Source: Pontibacter lucknowensis | GTDB taxonomy: Bacteria; Bacteroidota; Bacteroidia; Cytophagales; Hymenobacteraceae | Length of the DNA: 64,000 nucleotides | Direction: 5' to 3' | Assembly: GCF_900156415.1 (NCBI RefSeq) | Contig: NZ_FTNM01000002.1 | Span: 558,001-622,000 of the forward strand | Part shown: one piece after another, positions 17,364-25,927 of the stretch | Position numbering within the stretch: position 1 is the first letter of the stretch | Layout of the letters: each line of letters starts with the position of its first letter | Translations under genes and position numbers: made by a program | The notes under the pieces: generated by a model | What the model was told of the DNA's origin: nothing | The model's database searches: none | What the model saw: only the letters and a program-made list of their open reading frames with translations

Positions 17364-18842
17364 TTAGAAAGAGAGATCTTTGCCTTGGTAGAAATCCAAG
17401 ACTTTTAGTTTAAAGGTATACTCGTATTTCGCCTGTACCAGGCTGGACTGAGCCGAGCGGTAGGTGTTCGCTACAACATTGAAATCTACTGTGTTGATCA
17501 CACCACCCTGAAGTCTTAGTTCAGCATTGCGGAAGTTTTTCTCAGAGGCGTTTACCTGCTGGCGGGCAGCTGCGTAGCGACGCTGTGCCGCGATGGCATC
17601 CACATAGGCCTGCTCAATCGTCTGACGCAGGTTGTTACGGGCAATGTCCGCATTGAGCTGTGCATTTTGCTGCTGTATTTTAGCTCGCTGCACGTTGGTG
17701 CGTACTTGCAAACTGTTCAGGATCGGAATCTGAAGTGACACACCTACCTGCGTGTTCAGGTTGTCGTCCCACTGACGGAACATACCGTAATATTCATCAA
17801 TACGACGTGTCTCCACATTGTCAAACCAGAGTGTCTGTGAGGCAGTGCCTGTTTCGTTCAGGTATACCACCTGTGGCACACGGCCTACTACTTCCCTTTC
17901 TATAGCCAATAGTCTGCGGCTGGTGCTGGCATATCTGCTACCTGCACCTGCAAAAAGGCTAAGACGTGGGAAATAAGCACCACGCGCCAGACTAAGACCT
18001 GTATCGGCACTGCGCAAGCGTAGCTCGGTGGCACGAATGGCAGGGAGCGTCTGCAGGGCCACATCATATACCTGGCTTCCATCCACAATGACCGGATTTT
18101 CATCAGGTTCCGGGATGTCTGGTATTTCTACCTGAAACTCTTCTGTAGTCGGGATATTCAACAGCTGCATCAGCGTCAGCCTTGCTATATCGCGCTGATT
18201 CTGTGCTGTAATGTAGTTAAGTTCGTCTGTTGCCAGCTGTGACTCCAGATCCAACACAGCATTTTCGGCCACGCTGCCAGCTTTCAAAAGCGCCTGAGTG
18301 CGGGTGAGCTGCTGGTTGGTGAGGTTGCGCTGCAGATCAGACACATTCATCTGCTCGTTGGCAAACAGGATGTTCAGATAAGCGGTTACGATCTGAATTG
18401 TGATATCATTTTGAGCAGAAAGATAGTCTTGCTCACTCGCCTCGAGATCTAAACTGTTCTGCTTGATCTGATTTACCTGCTGAAAACCTGCAAACAGCGG
18501 CAACGATGCGTTGACCGATACATTGGAGGTACGGGCATTCTGCGTCTGGAGGCTAAAGCTTACCGGGTCCTGAAATGAACCTGTGTTGAAGCTGTAGTTA
18601 CCATTGGCATTGATACTGGGCAGTCGGGATGCACGTGACTGGTTCAGGTCAGCCTTGCTTAGATCACGGTTCAGACTGCTCTGGCGCACGTTCAGGTTAT
18701 TTGCCTTTGCATAATCCACAGCTTCCTGCAGCGACCATACGCCATCACCTCCTGCACCCTGCTGCTGCGCCATGGCGGAGCCAAATCCACCAACTGTTAA
18801 TCCCAGGGCCAACAAAAGCACCTTGTTTGACATTTTTTTCAT
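17364..18842 (-). CDS. TolC family outer-membrane efflux protein
   Basis: A 492-residue outer-membrane channel protein. A signal peptide (MKKMSNKVLLLALGLTVGGF, cleavage likely after AMAQ or AMA) is followed by the TolC start block WSLQEAVDYAKANNLNVRQ. Two similar halves then show the usual alternation of long helices and short barrel strands, with SLPLFAGFQQ in the first half and SLQIPILNSLQVRTNVQRA in the second. It would form the trimeric outer-membrane duct for the adaptor encoded 9 bases downstream. It starts 14 bases after the sdaAB stop. Confidence 0.93.
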   Translation of the reverse strand: MKKMSNKVLLLALGLTVGGFGSAMAQQQGAGGDGVWSLQEAVDYAKANNLNVRQSSLNRDLSKADLNQSRASRLPSINANGNYSFNTGSFQDPVSFSLQTQNARTSNVSVNASLPLFAGFQQVNQIKQNSLDLEASEQDYLSAQNDITIQIVTAYLNILFANEQMNVSDLQRNLTNQQLTRTQALLKAGSVAENAVLDLESQLATDELNYITAQNQRDIARLTLMQLLNIPTTEEFQVEIPDIPEPDENPVIVDGSQVYDVALQTLPAIRATELRLRSADTGLSLARGAYFPRLSLFAGAGSRYASTSRRLLAIEREVVGRVPQVVYLNETGTASQTLWFDNVETRRIDEYYGMFRQWDDNLNTQVGVSLQIPILNSLQVRTNVQRAKIQQQNAQLNADIARNNLRQTIEQAYVDAIAAQRRYAAARQQVNASEKNFRNAELRLQGGVINTVDFNVVANTYRSAQSSLVQAKYEYTFKLKVLDFYQGKDLSF

Positions 18843-18856
18843 AGTATGATTTCTTC

Positions 18857-19534
18857 TTAAAGGTCGATGTTAGGAATGTAAATCACATGCTTTACCCAGC
18901 TTAGCTGCTTCAGGTACTCAAGTGTGATAGGTTTGATGCCAGAGTCCATTTCGATGAACTGGCGAGCCAATTCATTTCTGCCCTTTCGCGACACGTTCAT
19001 AGTGGCAATGTTACAATCATCCTGTGCGATCACGGTTGCGATAAAGGCGATGCTGCCCTTCACATCATCCGCGTCAATGATCAGCGTATGCAGATTAGCC
19101 GAGAAGTTTGCCGTAAACCCGTCTACCTCTACAATCTTGATCACGCCCCCGCCGCGGCTCTGGCCGATCACTTCTACCTGTCGGTCGCCTGCTTTGAGGT
19201 TCAGCTTGATCGTATTGGGGTGCATGGTAGAGGCGTTGCCTACCGAGCGGAAGGTATATTTCAGGCCACGCTCTTTGGCATGGTCAAAAGCTTCCTTAAT
19301 TCGTTTGTCATCTGTTTTAAAATCCAGCAGGCCGGCTACAATAGCGCGGTCAGAGCCATGGCCTTCGTAGGTTTGAGCAAATGAATTATAAAAAGTAATG
19401 ATAGCTTCCTCCGGAACCGTTCCTAACACCCGGATGGCCGCACGTGCAATGCGCACTACGCCAGCGGTATGGGAGCTTGAGGGGCCTATCATAATGGGAC
19501 CAATCATATCAAAGACACTGCTTTTTTCTGCCAT
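18857..19534 (-). CDS. sdaAB: L-serine ammonia-lyase, beta subunit
   Basis: A 225-residue beta chain of the two-subunit iron-sulfur L-serine dehydratase, which converts serine to pyruvate and ammonia. The N-terminal block SVFDMIGPIMIGPSSSHTAG (6-25) is diagnostic. Then come NSFAQTYEGHGSDRAIVAGL and a C-terminal ACT domain (about 150-220). The alpha subunit with the cysteine ligands is not in this window and must be elsewhere. An upstream in-frame start at 19576 would lie beyond the predicted promoter and adds an unconserved leader, so the ATG at 19534 is chosen. A tolC gene follows after 14 bases. Confidence 0.92.
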   Translation of the reverse strand: MAEKSSVFDMIGPIMIGPSSSHTAGVVRIARAAIRVLGTVPEEAIITFYNSFAQTYEGHGSDRAIVAGLLDFKTDDKRIKEAFDHAKERGLKYTFRSVGNASTMHPNTIKLNLKAGDRQVEVIGQSRGGGVIKIVEVDGFTANFSANLHTLIIDADDVKGSIAFIATVIAQDDCNIATMNVSRKGRNELARQFIEMDSGIKPITLEYLKQLSWVKHVIYIPNIDL

Positions 19535-19877
19535 GGGGATAAAGCGGGTAAATATCGTAAAACCCAAATTTAACAATTAAGGCTTATTATAACATTTTTT
19601 CGCCGGTATATTCTGGTGATTTCTACCAACAGTCGCTTTTGCTCTATTAATATCGGTTTTCGGCCCATCAACTATATCGAAATGCACGGCTTTATGAGTC
19701 TTCAAAACACATGATGCTAATGGTAGAAAAATGGTTGCCTGGCACCATTGGATTTATTTTGGCAGATAATTGTTTTCATGGAAGGAGTGATAAATATGGG
19801 CGTGTCTTCAAAATCTATGCGATTGTTTTACTTTATTTGTAGGCTAATGGCATCTCATAAACCCCCATCTGTATACC
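19535..19877. other. 343-bp divergent intergenic region
   Basis: This AT-rich gap separates sdaAB (leftward) from the TDO family gene (rightward). It holds an exact -7 element for sdaAB at 19565-19572. On the other strand a one-mismatch -7 element (TTTATTTG, 19832-19839) lies 38 bases before the TDO start. I see no coding frame, repeat or RNA structure in the middle 200 bases. Confidence 0.6.
19565..19572 (-). promoter_or_regulatory. candidate -7 element for the sdaAB operon
   Basis: TAAATTTG on the minus strand matches TAnnTTTG exactly, 30 bases upstream of the chosen sdaAB start. No clear TTTG is seen at -33. Its position argues against the longer sdaAB frame. Confidence 0.5.
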
Positions 19878-20846
19878 ATGGAGCAACAACCTTTTAAGCC
19901 GGAAGTGCTGGAGCAACTCCGCAGACTGGAAGCCAAGTACGTGCCACTCGGGCAGGATCTGGCGGCCTATCTGGAGGGACTTTACTACACGGATTACCTC
20001 AACTACTGGGATTATATTCACCTTGATACCCTGTTGAGCCTGCAGAACCCCCGCACGACCATACCGGATGAAAAGATCTTCATCATGTACCACCAGATCA
20101 CCGAACTCTACTTTAAGCTTTGCCTGGAGGAATACCGTCAAATAGGTGAAGACAAAGTGATTACAGGTGAAATGCTCTTCAAACGCTTGAAGCGAATAAA
20201 CCGCTATTTTGAAAACCTGATCGACTCCTTTGATGTGATGGTGGATGGCATGGATCCGAAGCAGTTCCTGCAGTTCCGGATGGCCCTGATGCCAGCCAGT
20301 GGATTCCAGTCGGTGCAGTACCGCATGATCGAGATTGCTTCGACAGAGCTTCGTAACCTCACCGATAAAGAGAAACGCAAGGCCCTTGGTTTGCAGAGCA
20401 CGCATGAGGAACTGATGGGCTGCATCTACTGGAAAGAAGGCGCCACCGAAGTGTCATCGGGAGCCAAGACGCTCACGCTGATACGATTTGAAGAAAAGTA
20501 TACACAGCAACTCATTCAGTTTGCAAGGCAGTATGAACACATGAATGTCTGGGCTGTCTACAAGCGTTTGTCTGAGGAAGAACAGCAAAACCCGCGCCTG
20601 ATCCGCCAGCTGCGTGAGCTCGACAGCAATGTGAACGTGAACTGGCCGCTGATGCATTATAAGTCAGCCGTACGCTACCTGCAGCGCGACCCGGAGGTGA
20701 TTGCTGCTACGGGCGGAACCAACTGGCAGAAATACCTGCCTCCCAAGTTCCAAAAGCGCATTTTCTACCCGGAGCTATGGTCTGAAGAAGAGCTTGGCAA
20801 CTGGGGCAAAGGCTGGGTTGAGAAAGTTCTGAATGGAGATGTTTAG
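19878..20846 (+). CDS. tryptophan 2,3-dioxygenase family protein
   Basis: A 322-residue all-helical heme enzyme family that opens the indole ring of tryptophan to N-formylkynurenine. Family residues are retained: YWDYIHLDTLLSLQ (43-56), His72 in DEKIFIMYHQITELY, Arg149 in ALMPASGFQSVQYR, the presumed proximal heme histidine His260 in LMHYKSAVRYL, and Thr278 in ATGG. The usual C-terminal GTGGSSGY loop is altered to ATGGTNWQKYL, so this belongs to a divergent branch and substrate range may differ. No kynureninase, formamidase or other kynurenine pathway gene lies nearby, so its pathway context is not visible here. Confidence 0.82.
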   Translation: MEQQPFKPEVLEQLRRLEAKYVPLGQDLAAYLEGLYYTDYLNYWDYIHLDTLLSLQNPRTTIPDEKIFIMYHQITELYFKLCLEEYRQIGEDKVITGEMLFKRLKRINRYFENLIDSFDVMVDGMDPKQFLQFRMALMPASGFQSVQYRMIEIASTELRNLTDKEKRKALGLQSTHEELMGCIYWKEGATEVSSGAKTLTLIRFEEKYTQQLIQFARQYEHMNVWAVYKRLSEEEQQNPRLIRQLRELDSNVNVNWPLMHYKSAVRYLQRDPEVIAATGGTNWQKYLPPKFQKRIFYPELWSEEELGNWGKGWVEKVLNGDV

Positions 20847-20848
20847 GA

Positions 20849-21034
20849 ATTGAGTGATTTATAGAACTAGCGATTGAGTGAGTTGAAATTATAATAACTG
20901 AGTGGTTTCTTATGCTTTTCAAAAATCTAAAGTTGATTCTTTTCTTTGTGGTGGGAAATTGTACTCTACTTAATAAGCAATCACTTATTCAAAATCAAAA
21001 ATAATCACTCGTTAAATCAATTACTCATTCAATA
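20849..21034. repeat. degenerate inverted repeat of ATTGAGTGA words
   Basis: The left arm (20849-20905) carries ATTGAGTGA twice and ACTGAGTGG once. The right arm (20979-21034) carries the complementary words (CAATCACTTATTC, AATCACTCG, AATTACTCATTCAAT). About 70 bases separate the arms. The block fills the gap between the TDO and COG2509 genes. It may be a decayed mobile or structural element; its role is unknown. Confidence 0.5.
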
Positions 21035-21068
21035 ATTAATTTAAGGATAAATACCTTACTAACTGTAA

Positions 21069-22646
21069 ATGAATAAGAAAGAAGTTGAAGTTGTGCTGTC
21101 GCCAGAGGTGGCGTACAACGATGAAGTGCTGGAGCTGGAGCTCATTAAAAGTGCCGGAGTGAAGCCGGAAGATGTAAAGCATATCCACCGCATCAAGCGT
21201 TCTATTGATGCCCGTGGGCGACAGGTGCTGCTTCGGGTCAGAGCCGATATTTATCTGGACACCCCTCCTGCTGATATTATCTCGCCAAGGTATAGCTACC
21301 CTGATGTAAGTACTAAAAAGAAGGTCATTATTGTGGGCGCTGGACCGGCTGGTCTGTTTGCTGCTCTGCGCTGCATTGAACTCGGGCTGAAGCCCGTTGT
21401 GCTGGAACGTGGAAAAGACGTTCGTTCGCGCCGCCGCGACCTGGCGGCTATCAACAAAGAGCATATCGTGAATCCTGATTCAAACTATTGCTTTGGCGAA
21501 GGCGGTGCCGGTACGTATTCAGACGGCAAGCTCTATACCCGATCCAAGAAGCGCGGTGATCTGCAGCGTATACTTGAGATTTTCGTACAGCACGGTGCTA
21601 CCCGCGACATCCTCTTCGATGCCCATCCGCATATCGGTACAAACAAACTGCCCCGCATTATCACCGCCATCCGCGAAAGTATAGAAGCATCTGGTGGTGA
21701 GGTGCTGTTCGATAAGCGAGTGACCGATTTTATCGTGGCGCAGGACGTGATGAAAGGCGTGGTTACGCAGGATGGGCAGGAATTTACCGGTGAAGCCGTA
21801 ATCTTGGCTACCGGCCACAGCGCCCGTGACATATTCGAGCTGTTGCACCACAAAGGCATTACCATTGAAGCCAAGCCTTTTGCCATGGGTGTACGTGTGG
21901 AGCATCAGCAGCGCCTCATCGACAGCATACAGTACAAGTGTGAAGACCGCGGGTGCTGGCTGCCGGCTTCTTCCTATGCCTTGGTGCATCAGACGGTTTA
22001 CGATAACAAGCAGCGGGGTATTTTCTCCTTCTGTATGTGCCCGGGTGGTTTTATTGTACCTTCTGCCACAGCTCCCGGCGAAGTGGTGGTGAACGGTATG
22101 TCACCGAGCCGTCGCGATTCTAAGTTTGCCAACTCAGGTATAGTCGTGGCGATAGAGCTGGAAGACATGGAACTCGATAAGTACGGTCCACTTGCCGGAC
22201 TGCGTATGCAGGAAGCTTTGGAGCGCAAAGCCTGCGAAATGGCCGGCGGCACGCAGAAAGCGCCAGCCCAGCTCCTCCTCGACTTTACCCGTCAGAAAAC
22301 CGGTGGAGCCCTGCTGGAGACTTCCTACCAGCCTGGCCTGACACCTGTAGATATGAATAAACTGTTCTCCCCTGCTATGGCTTATCGCCTACGTGAAGGT
22401 TTCAAAGCCTTTGGCAACAAAATGCGCGGCTACCTGAGTAACGACGCCCAGATCATTGGTGTAGAAAGCCGTACCTCTTCCCCTGTGCGGATACCCCGCG
22501 ATAGAGAGACCCTGGAACATGTTCAGGTTAAGAACCTTTACCCTTGTGCAGAAGGCGCCGGTTATGCAGGAGGCATTGTGTCAGCGGCAATGGACGGGGA
22601 GCGCTGTGCCGAAAAAATAGCGGCCAAAGTGCTTCGACAGGTATAG
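21069..22646 (+). CDS. FAD-dependent dehydrogenase-like protein (COG2509)
   Basis: A 525-residue flavoprotein of the uncharacterised COG2509 group. An N-terminal domain of about 80 residues (with KHIHRIKRSIDARGRQVLLRV split across it) precedes the FAD-binding Rossmann motif VGAGPAGLFAAL (89-100). Other family blocks are CFGEGGAGTYSDGKLYTR, LATGHSARD, AMGVRVEHQQRLID, FCMCPGGFIVPSAT and a C-terminal YPCAEGAGYAGGIVSAAMDG, which closes the FAD site. It is probably cytosolic. Substrate and role are unknown. The CoA-binding gene follows after 90 bases. Confidence 0.88.
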   Translation: MNKKEVEVVLSPEVAYNDEVLELELIKSAGVKPEDVKHIHRIKRSIDARGRQVLLRVRADIYLDTPPADIISPRYSYPDVSTKKKVIIVGAGPAGLFAALRCIELGLKPVVLERGKDVRSRRRDLAAINKEHIVNPDSNYCFGEGGAGTYSDGKLYTRSKKRGDLQRILEIFVQHGATRDILFDAHPHIGTNKLPRIITAIRESIEASGGEVLFDKRVTDFIVAQDVMKGVVTQDGQEFTGEAVILATGHSARDIFELLHHKGITIEAKPFAMGVRVEHQQRLIDSIQYKCEDRGCWLPASSYALVHQTVYDNKQRGIFSFCMCPGGFIVPSATAPGEVVVNGMSPSRRDSKFANSGIVVAIELEDMELDKYGPLAGLRMQEALERKACEMAGGTQKAPAQLLLDFTRQKTGGALLETSYQPGLTPVDMNKLFSPAMAYRLREGFKAFGNKMRGYLSNDAQIIGVESRTSSPVRIPRDRETLEHVQVKNLYPCAEGAGYAGGIVSAAMDGERCAEKIAAKVLRQV

Positions 22647-22736
22647 CTAAATGGATTGTATAAGTCTTATACCTGATTGCCCTGTAACGTTTCAGGACGT
22701 ATAGCGGTTAAATAGAGGGAGCAAAATATCTGAATT

Positions 22737-23099
22737 ATGAAAAAGACACTTGTACTGGGTGCTACCGATAATCCCTCCCGCTTTGCCTACAAGGCTATAC
22801 ACCGGCTGCAACAGCACGGCCATGATGTGGTGCCTGTGGGCATTCGAAAAGGAGAAGTTGGCGGTCAGCCCATTATTACTGATAAAGAACAGAAGATTGA
22901 AGGAGTAGATACGGTAACCCTGTATGTGGGACCGCAGAACCAGCCAACCTGGTATGATTATATCTTGTCTGTAAAGCCGAAGCGCATCATTTTCAATCCG
23001 GGTACTGAAAACCGCGAACTGGAGCAAATGGCCGAAGACGCAGGTATAGAAACCATGCACCATTGCACGCTGGTGATGCTGGCTTCCAGCACCTATTAA
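22737..23099 (+). CDS. CoA-binding domain protein (YccU-like)
   Basis: A 120-residue single-domain protein with a succinyl-CoA-synthetase-type CoA-binding Rossmann fold: KKTLVLGATDNPSRFAYKA at the start, GHDVVPVGIRKGEVGG, VTLYVGPQNQPTWYDYI and FNPGTENRELEQMAEDAGI. The usual YccU-type NP...Y and C-terminal cysteine blocks are partly replaced (HHCTLVMLASSTY). Homologues are widespread and uncharacterised. A strong terminator follows at 23208-23238, after 108 non-coding bases. Confidence 0.88.
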   Translation: MKKTLVLGATDNPSRFAYKAIHRLQQHGHDVVPVGIRKGEVGGQPIITDKEQKIEGVDTVTLYVGPQNQPTWYDYILSVKPKRIIFNPGTENRELEQMAEDAGIETMHHCTLVMLASSTY

Positions 23100-23112
23100 A
23101 ATTTTTGCAAAA

Positions 23113-23120
23113 TATTTTTG
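23113..23120 (+). promoter_or_regulatory. possible -7 element in front of a non-coding stretch
   Basis: TATTTTTG matches TAnnTTTG exactly, 13 bases after the CoA-binding gene stop. No -33 box is visible. If active it would drive a transcript of about 110 bases ending at the hairpin at 23208-23238. Confidence 0.25.
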
Positions 23121-23207
23121 GGGGGCTGTAACCTCCGAAATAGTCGGGCGTATAATCCAATATAATCAAAGTTTGCAGATGGCATTTGTTGTCTATGCAA
23201 TCTTTAG

Positions 23208-23238
23208 AAAAAGGGATCTTTTAAGAGATCCCTTTTTT
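23208..23238 (+). terminator. intrinsic terminator
   Basis: A 12-bp perfect stem (AAAAAGGGATCT with AGATCCCTTTTT), 6-base loop and trailing T-run. It ends the rightward CoA-binding transcript and, because of its A-tract, probably also the leftward neighbour in reverse. Confidence 0.85.
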
Positions 23239-23304
23239 GTTTTAAAGCGGTTTGTGTCTCGGGAAAGAATATTTTGCCTTGATTGCTACCTGACCCCTTA
23301 GCTC

Positions 23305-25875
23305 CTACGCTTCTCTTCTCAAGACCTCCAGTGGCGGTCTGTTCAACACACCCCGGCTATTCAGCAAGCCAACTGCTACAGTCAGCAGCGTTACCAGCAC
23401 AAAGATGACCAGCAAAGGCCAGAGCACTGGCACAAACTCCATCTCAAAGCTAAATACAGCCAGAGCCCATGCGGCACCAAAGGCGATCACGCAGCCTACA
23501 GCGGCAGCCAGTACCCCCAGCATCATGTATTCCATCAGCGTTATACCTAATATCTGCTTTTTGTTAGCCCCGAGTGTACGTAGGAGCACACTCTCCTGTA
23601 CCCGCTGATATTTGCTTACATTAACCGAGCCTACCAGCACAAGTAAACCGGTGAAAATACTGAAGAGGGCCATAAATTGAATCACGAAGGATATCTGGCT
23701 GACTACTTCCTCAAGGGTGCGCAGGATCAGATCGAGGCCGATGGCGGACACGTTCGGAAAGGCCTCCACGACTCTGCGCTGGAACTGCGCTGCCTGTTGC
23801 TCGTTGTCGCTGCGTGTCATCAGCACATGGAACTGGGGGGCCTCTTCGAGCACGCCTTCCGGGAAAAGCACCTGGAAATTAGTCTGCACCCGGTTCCAGT
23901 CAACCCGGCGAATATGCGCTACCCGTGCAGGTATAGTTGCCCCCTGTACATTGTACAGCAGCGAATCCCCCACATTTACCTTAATACGCTCGGCATACCG
24001 TTCCTCCAAGGACACAGGCACCCTGCCGCTACCACCATACTGATTATCACTCCAACTGCCCTCCTGTGTTTTCTCGGAGTCGCTAAGATGGTCGCGATAG
24101 GTCACGCGGTATTCCCTTGTGAAGTTCCAGGGTCTGATCTCCAGGGTGGTGTCTTTGCGAACGTCGGCCAGAGTCAGGTTATTGATCTGCTCCAGTCTTA
24201 CTGTCACAATTGGGTCAAAGTACAGGATAGGGAGACCCTCCTGTTTTGTCAGATCAGCCACCTGCTCGCGCTGTGCATTTTGAATGTCGAATAAGACGAG
24301 GTTTGGCTGATCTTCAGTACCGGATAGCGACACCTCGCTCAGTAGCGTGCGCTGCACCATAAAGAGCGTGCCGATCAGAGCTGTGCCTAAACCGATGGAA
24401 ACAACCAGTAGCAAGGTCTGGTTGTTTGGACGGTACAGATTGGCTAGTCCCTGCCGCCAGATGTAGCCCCAATGGGAAGGGAAAAAGCGTTTGACAGTCC
24501 AGGACAAGCCTTTAGCGAGCAGAGCCAGTACCAGAAAGGCCGCAATGACCCCTCCTGTGAAGTATAGGGCCTGCCACCAGGTGCCCATCTGCCAACGGGA
24601 GAAAATAATAACAAAGGCCAGTATCAGACCATAGACCGCCCAGCGGAGCGGATCTTTCTGGTTGGTCAGGTGCTCCACCGTGGCACGCAGGGTAATCAGC
24701 GGCGAAACCTGCCGTATGCTTAACAGAGGGAGCAGCGCAAAGAGCACCGACACGACCACACCCAGCAGTATACCTTGTGCAGCGGCTGTAAATGAAAAGT
24801 AAGCATCTACAGACACCGGCAGGAAAGAGCCAAACAGCTCTGGCAGCACCAGTTGCACGACGCTACCTAAGGCCGCACCGGCAAGTCCACCCAGCAAGCC
24901 CATGCCCATTACCTGGAACAGGTATACCAGAAAGGCCTGCTTGCCGCTCATACCCAGACAGCGAAGTATGCCAATGGTAGCCAGCTTGTCGCGCATGTAC
25001 ACGTGCACGGCACTCGCTACCCCTACGCAGCCAAGCAGCAGGGCCACAAAGCCTACCAGCGCCAGAAAACGGGCCAGTTCGTCATATGAGCGGCCCATAC
25101 TCTTTTTGCGCGTTTCTACGGTGTCATAGAACATCCCCAACTCCTCGAACCGCGGATCCAGCCGATTGCCTAGCGTATCGGGTTGTACATTATCATTGAG
25201 GTCGTAGTAGTAATAGTAAGAAACCCGGCTGCCGCGCTGAATCAGGCCGGTTTCGGGCAGGTATTGTCTCGGTATGTACACGACGGGCGCTACGGCAGCC
25301 GTCATGGCTGTCTGGCCAGGTATACGGTGCAGGGCCCCTTCGATAGCAAAGGTCAACGCACCCACCCGAATCGAGTCGCCGGGCTGCGCCTCGTACTGCA
25401 GCATCAGGTTATAATCCACCAGCGCTCGCCTGTCCTCACGGAAACTTCGGCTGGCTTCTACCGGTTCGGTTTCAATGGCTCCGAAGTAAGGGAACTCCCC
25501 TTCCAGCGCCCGCACCTGCACGAGTCGGGTATCGTTGCTCTTCACAAAGTATACCATCGACATCATGCGGTTCTCGTCAGAACGCTTGCCCAGCGTACTT
25601 ACCGAATCGATCAGTGCCATGGAAAGCGAATCGGGCTCTTTGTTCATACCCATCACCAGGTCTGCGCCGATCAGGCCACGGGCTTTCTCGTCAATGGCTA
25701 CCTGCAAACTGTCGCGGAACGAATTGATGGCCACCAGCGCGGCTATACCCAACACGATGGATGACAGGAACAACACCAGCCTGCCCCGGCTGCGGCGGGT
25801 ATCGCGCCAGGCCATCTTGAGTAGCCAGGGTATGTTCAGTTTCGGTTTATCCGGATTTGGCTTGTTGTCAGACAA
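23305..25875 (-). CDS. FtsX-family ABC exporter permease (YbbP-like)
   Basis: An 856-residue inner-membrane permease with two FtsX/MacB-like halves. The N-terminal WLLKMAWRDTRRSRGRLVLFLSSIVLGIA segment (about 18-46) is followed by a large periplasmic domain, three membrane segments near 275-380, further membrane segments near 420-520, a second periplasmic domain and three final segments near 745-845. Ten or so membrane segments in total fit E. coli YbbP (804 residues). It partners the ATPase encoded 52 bases upstream. The E. coli YbbA-YbbP pair is thought to act in lipid or lipoprotein handling in the envelope, though the cargo is not settled. Confidence 0.9.
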   Translation of the reverse strand: MSDNKPNPDKPKLNIPWLLKMAWRDTRRSRGRLVLFLSSIVLGIAALVAINSFRDSLQVAIDEKARGLIGADLVMGMNKEPDSLSMALIDSVSTLGKRSDENRMMSMVYFVKSNDTRLVQVRALEGEFPYFGAIETEPVEASRSFREDRRALVDYNLMLQYEAQPGDSIRVGALTFAIEGALHRIPGQTAMTAAVAPVVYIPRQYLPETGLIQRGSRVSYYYYYDLNDNVQPDTLGNRLDPRFEELGMFYDTVETRKKSMGRSYDELARFLALVGFVALLLGCVGVASAVHVYMRDKLATIGILRCLGMSGKQAFLVYLFQVMGMGLLGGLAGAALGSVVQLVLPELFGSFLPVSVDAYFSFTAAAQGILLGVVVSVLFALLPLLSIRQVSPLITLRATVEHLTNQKDPLRWAVYGLILAFVIIFSRWQMGTWWQALYFTGGVIAAFLVLALLAKGLSWTVKRFFPSHWGYIWRQGLANLYRPNNQTLLLVVSIGLGTALIGTLFMVQRTLLSEVSLSGTEDQPNLVLFDIQNAQREQVADLTKQEGLPILYFDPIVTVRLEQINNLTLADVRKDTTLEIRPWNFTREYRVTYRDHLSDSEKTQEGSWSDNQYGGSGRVPVSLEERYAERIKVNVGDSLLYNVQGATIPARVAHIRRVDWNRVQTNFQVLFPEGVLEEAPQFHVLMTRSDNEQQAAQFQRRVVEAFPNVSAIGLDLILRTLEEVVSQISFVIQFMALFSIFTGLLVLVGSVNVSKYQRVQESVLLRTLGANKKQILGITLMEYMMLGVLAAAVGCVIAFGAAWALAVFSFEMEFVPVLWPLLVIFVLVTLLTVAVGLLNSRGVLNRPPLEVLRREA

Positions 25876-25927
25876 GGTTTACTTGAAGTTTAGTGAGGTA
25901 AGATTTTACGGGCTTGAAACTTATACC

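Noticed and set aside
19535..19576. An N-terminal extension of the serine dehydratase beta subunit
   Set aside because: It crosses the predicted -7 element, and the family start is MAEKSSVFDMIG.
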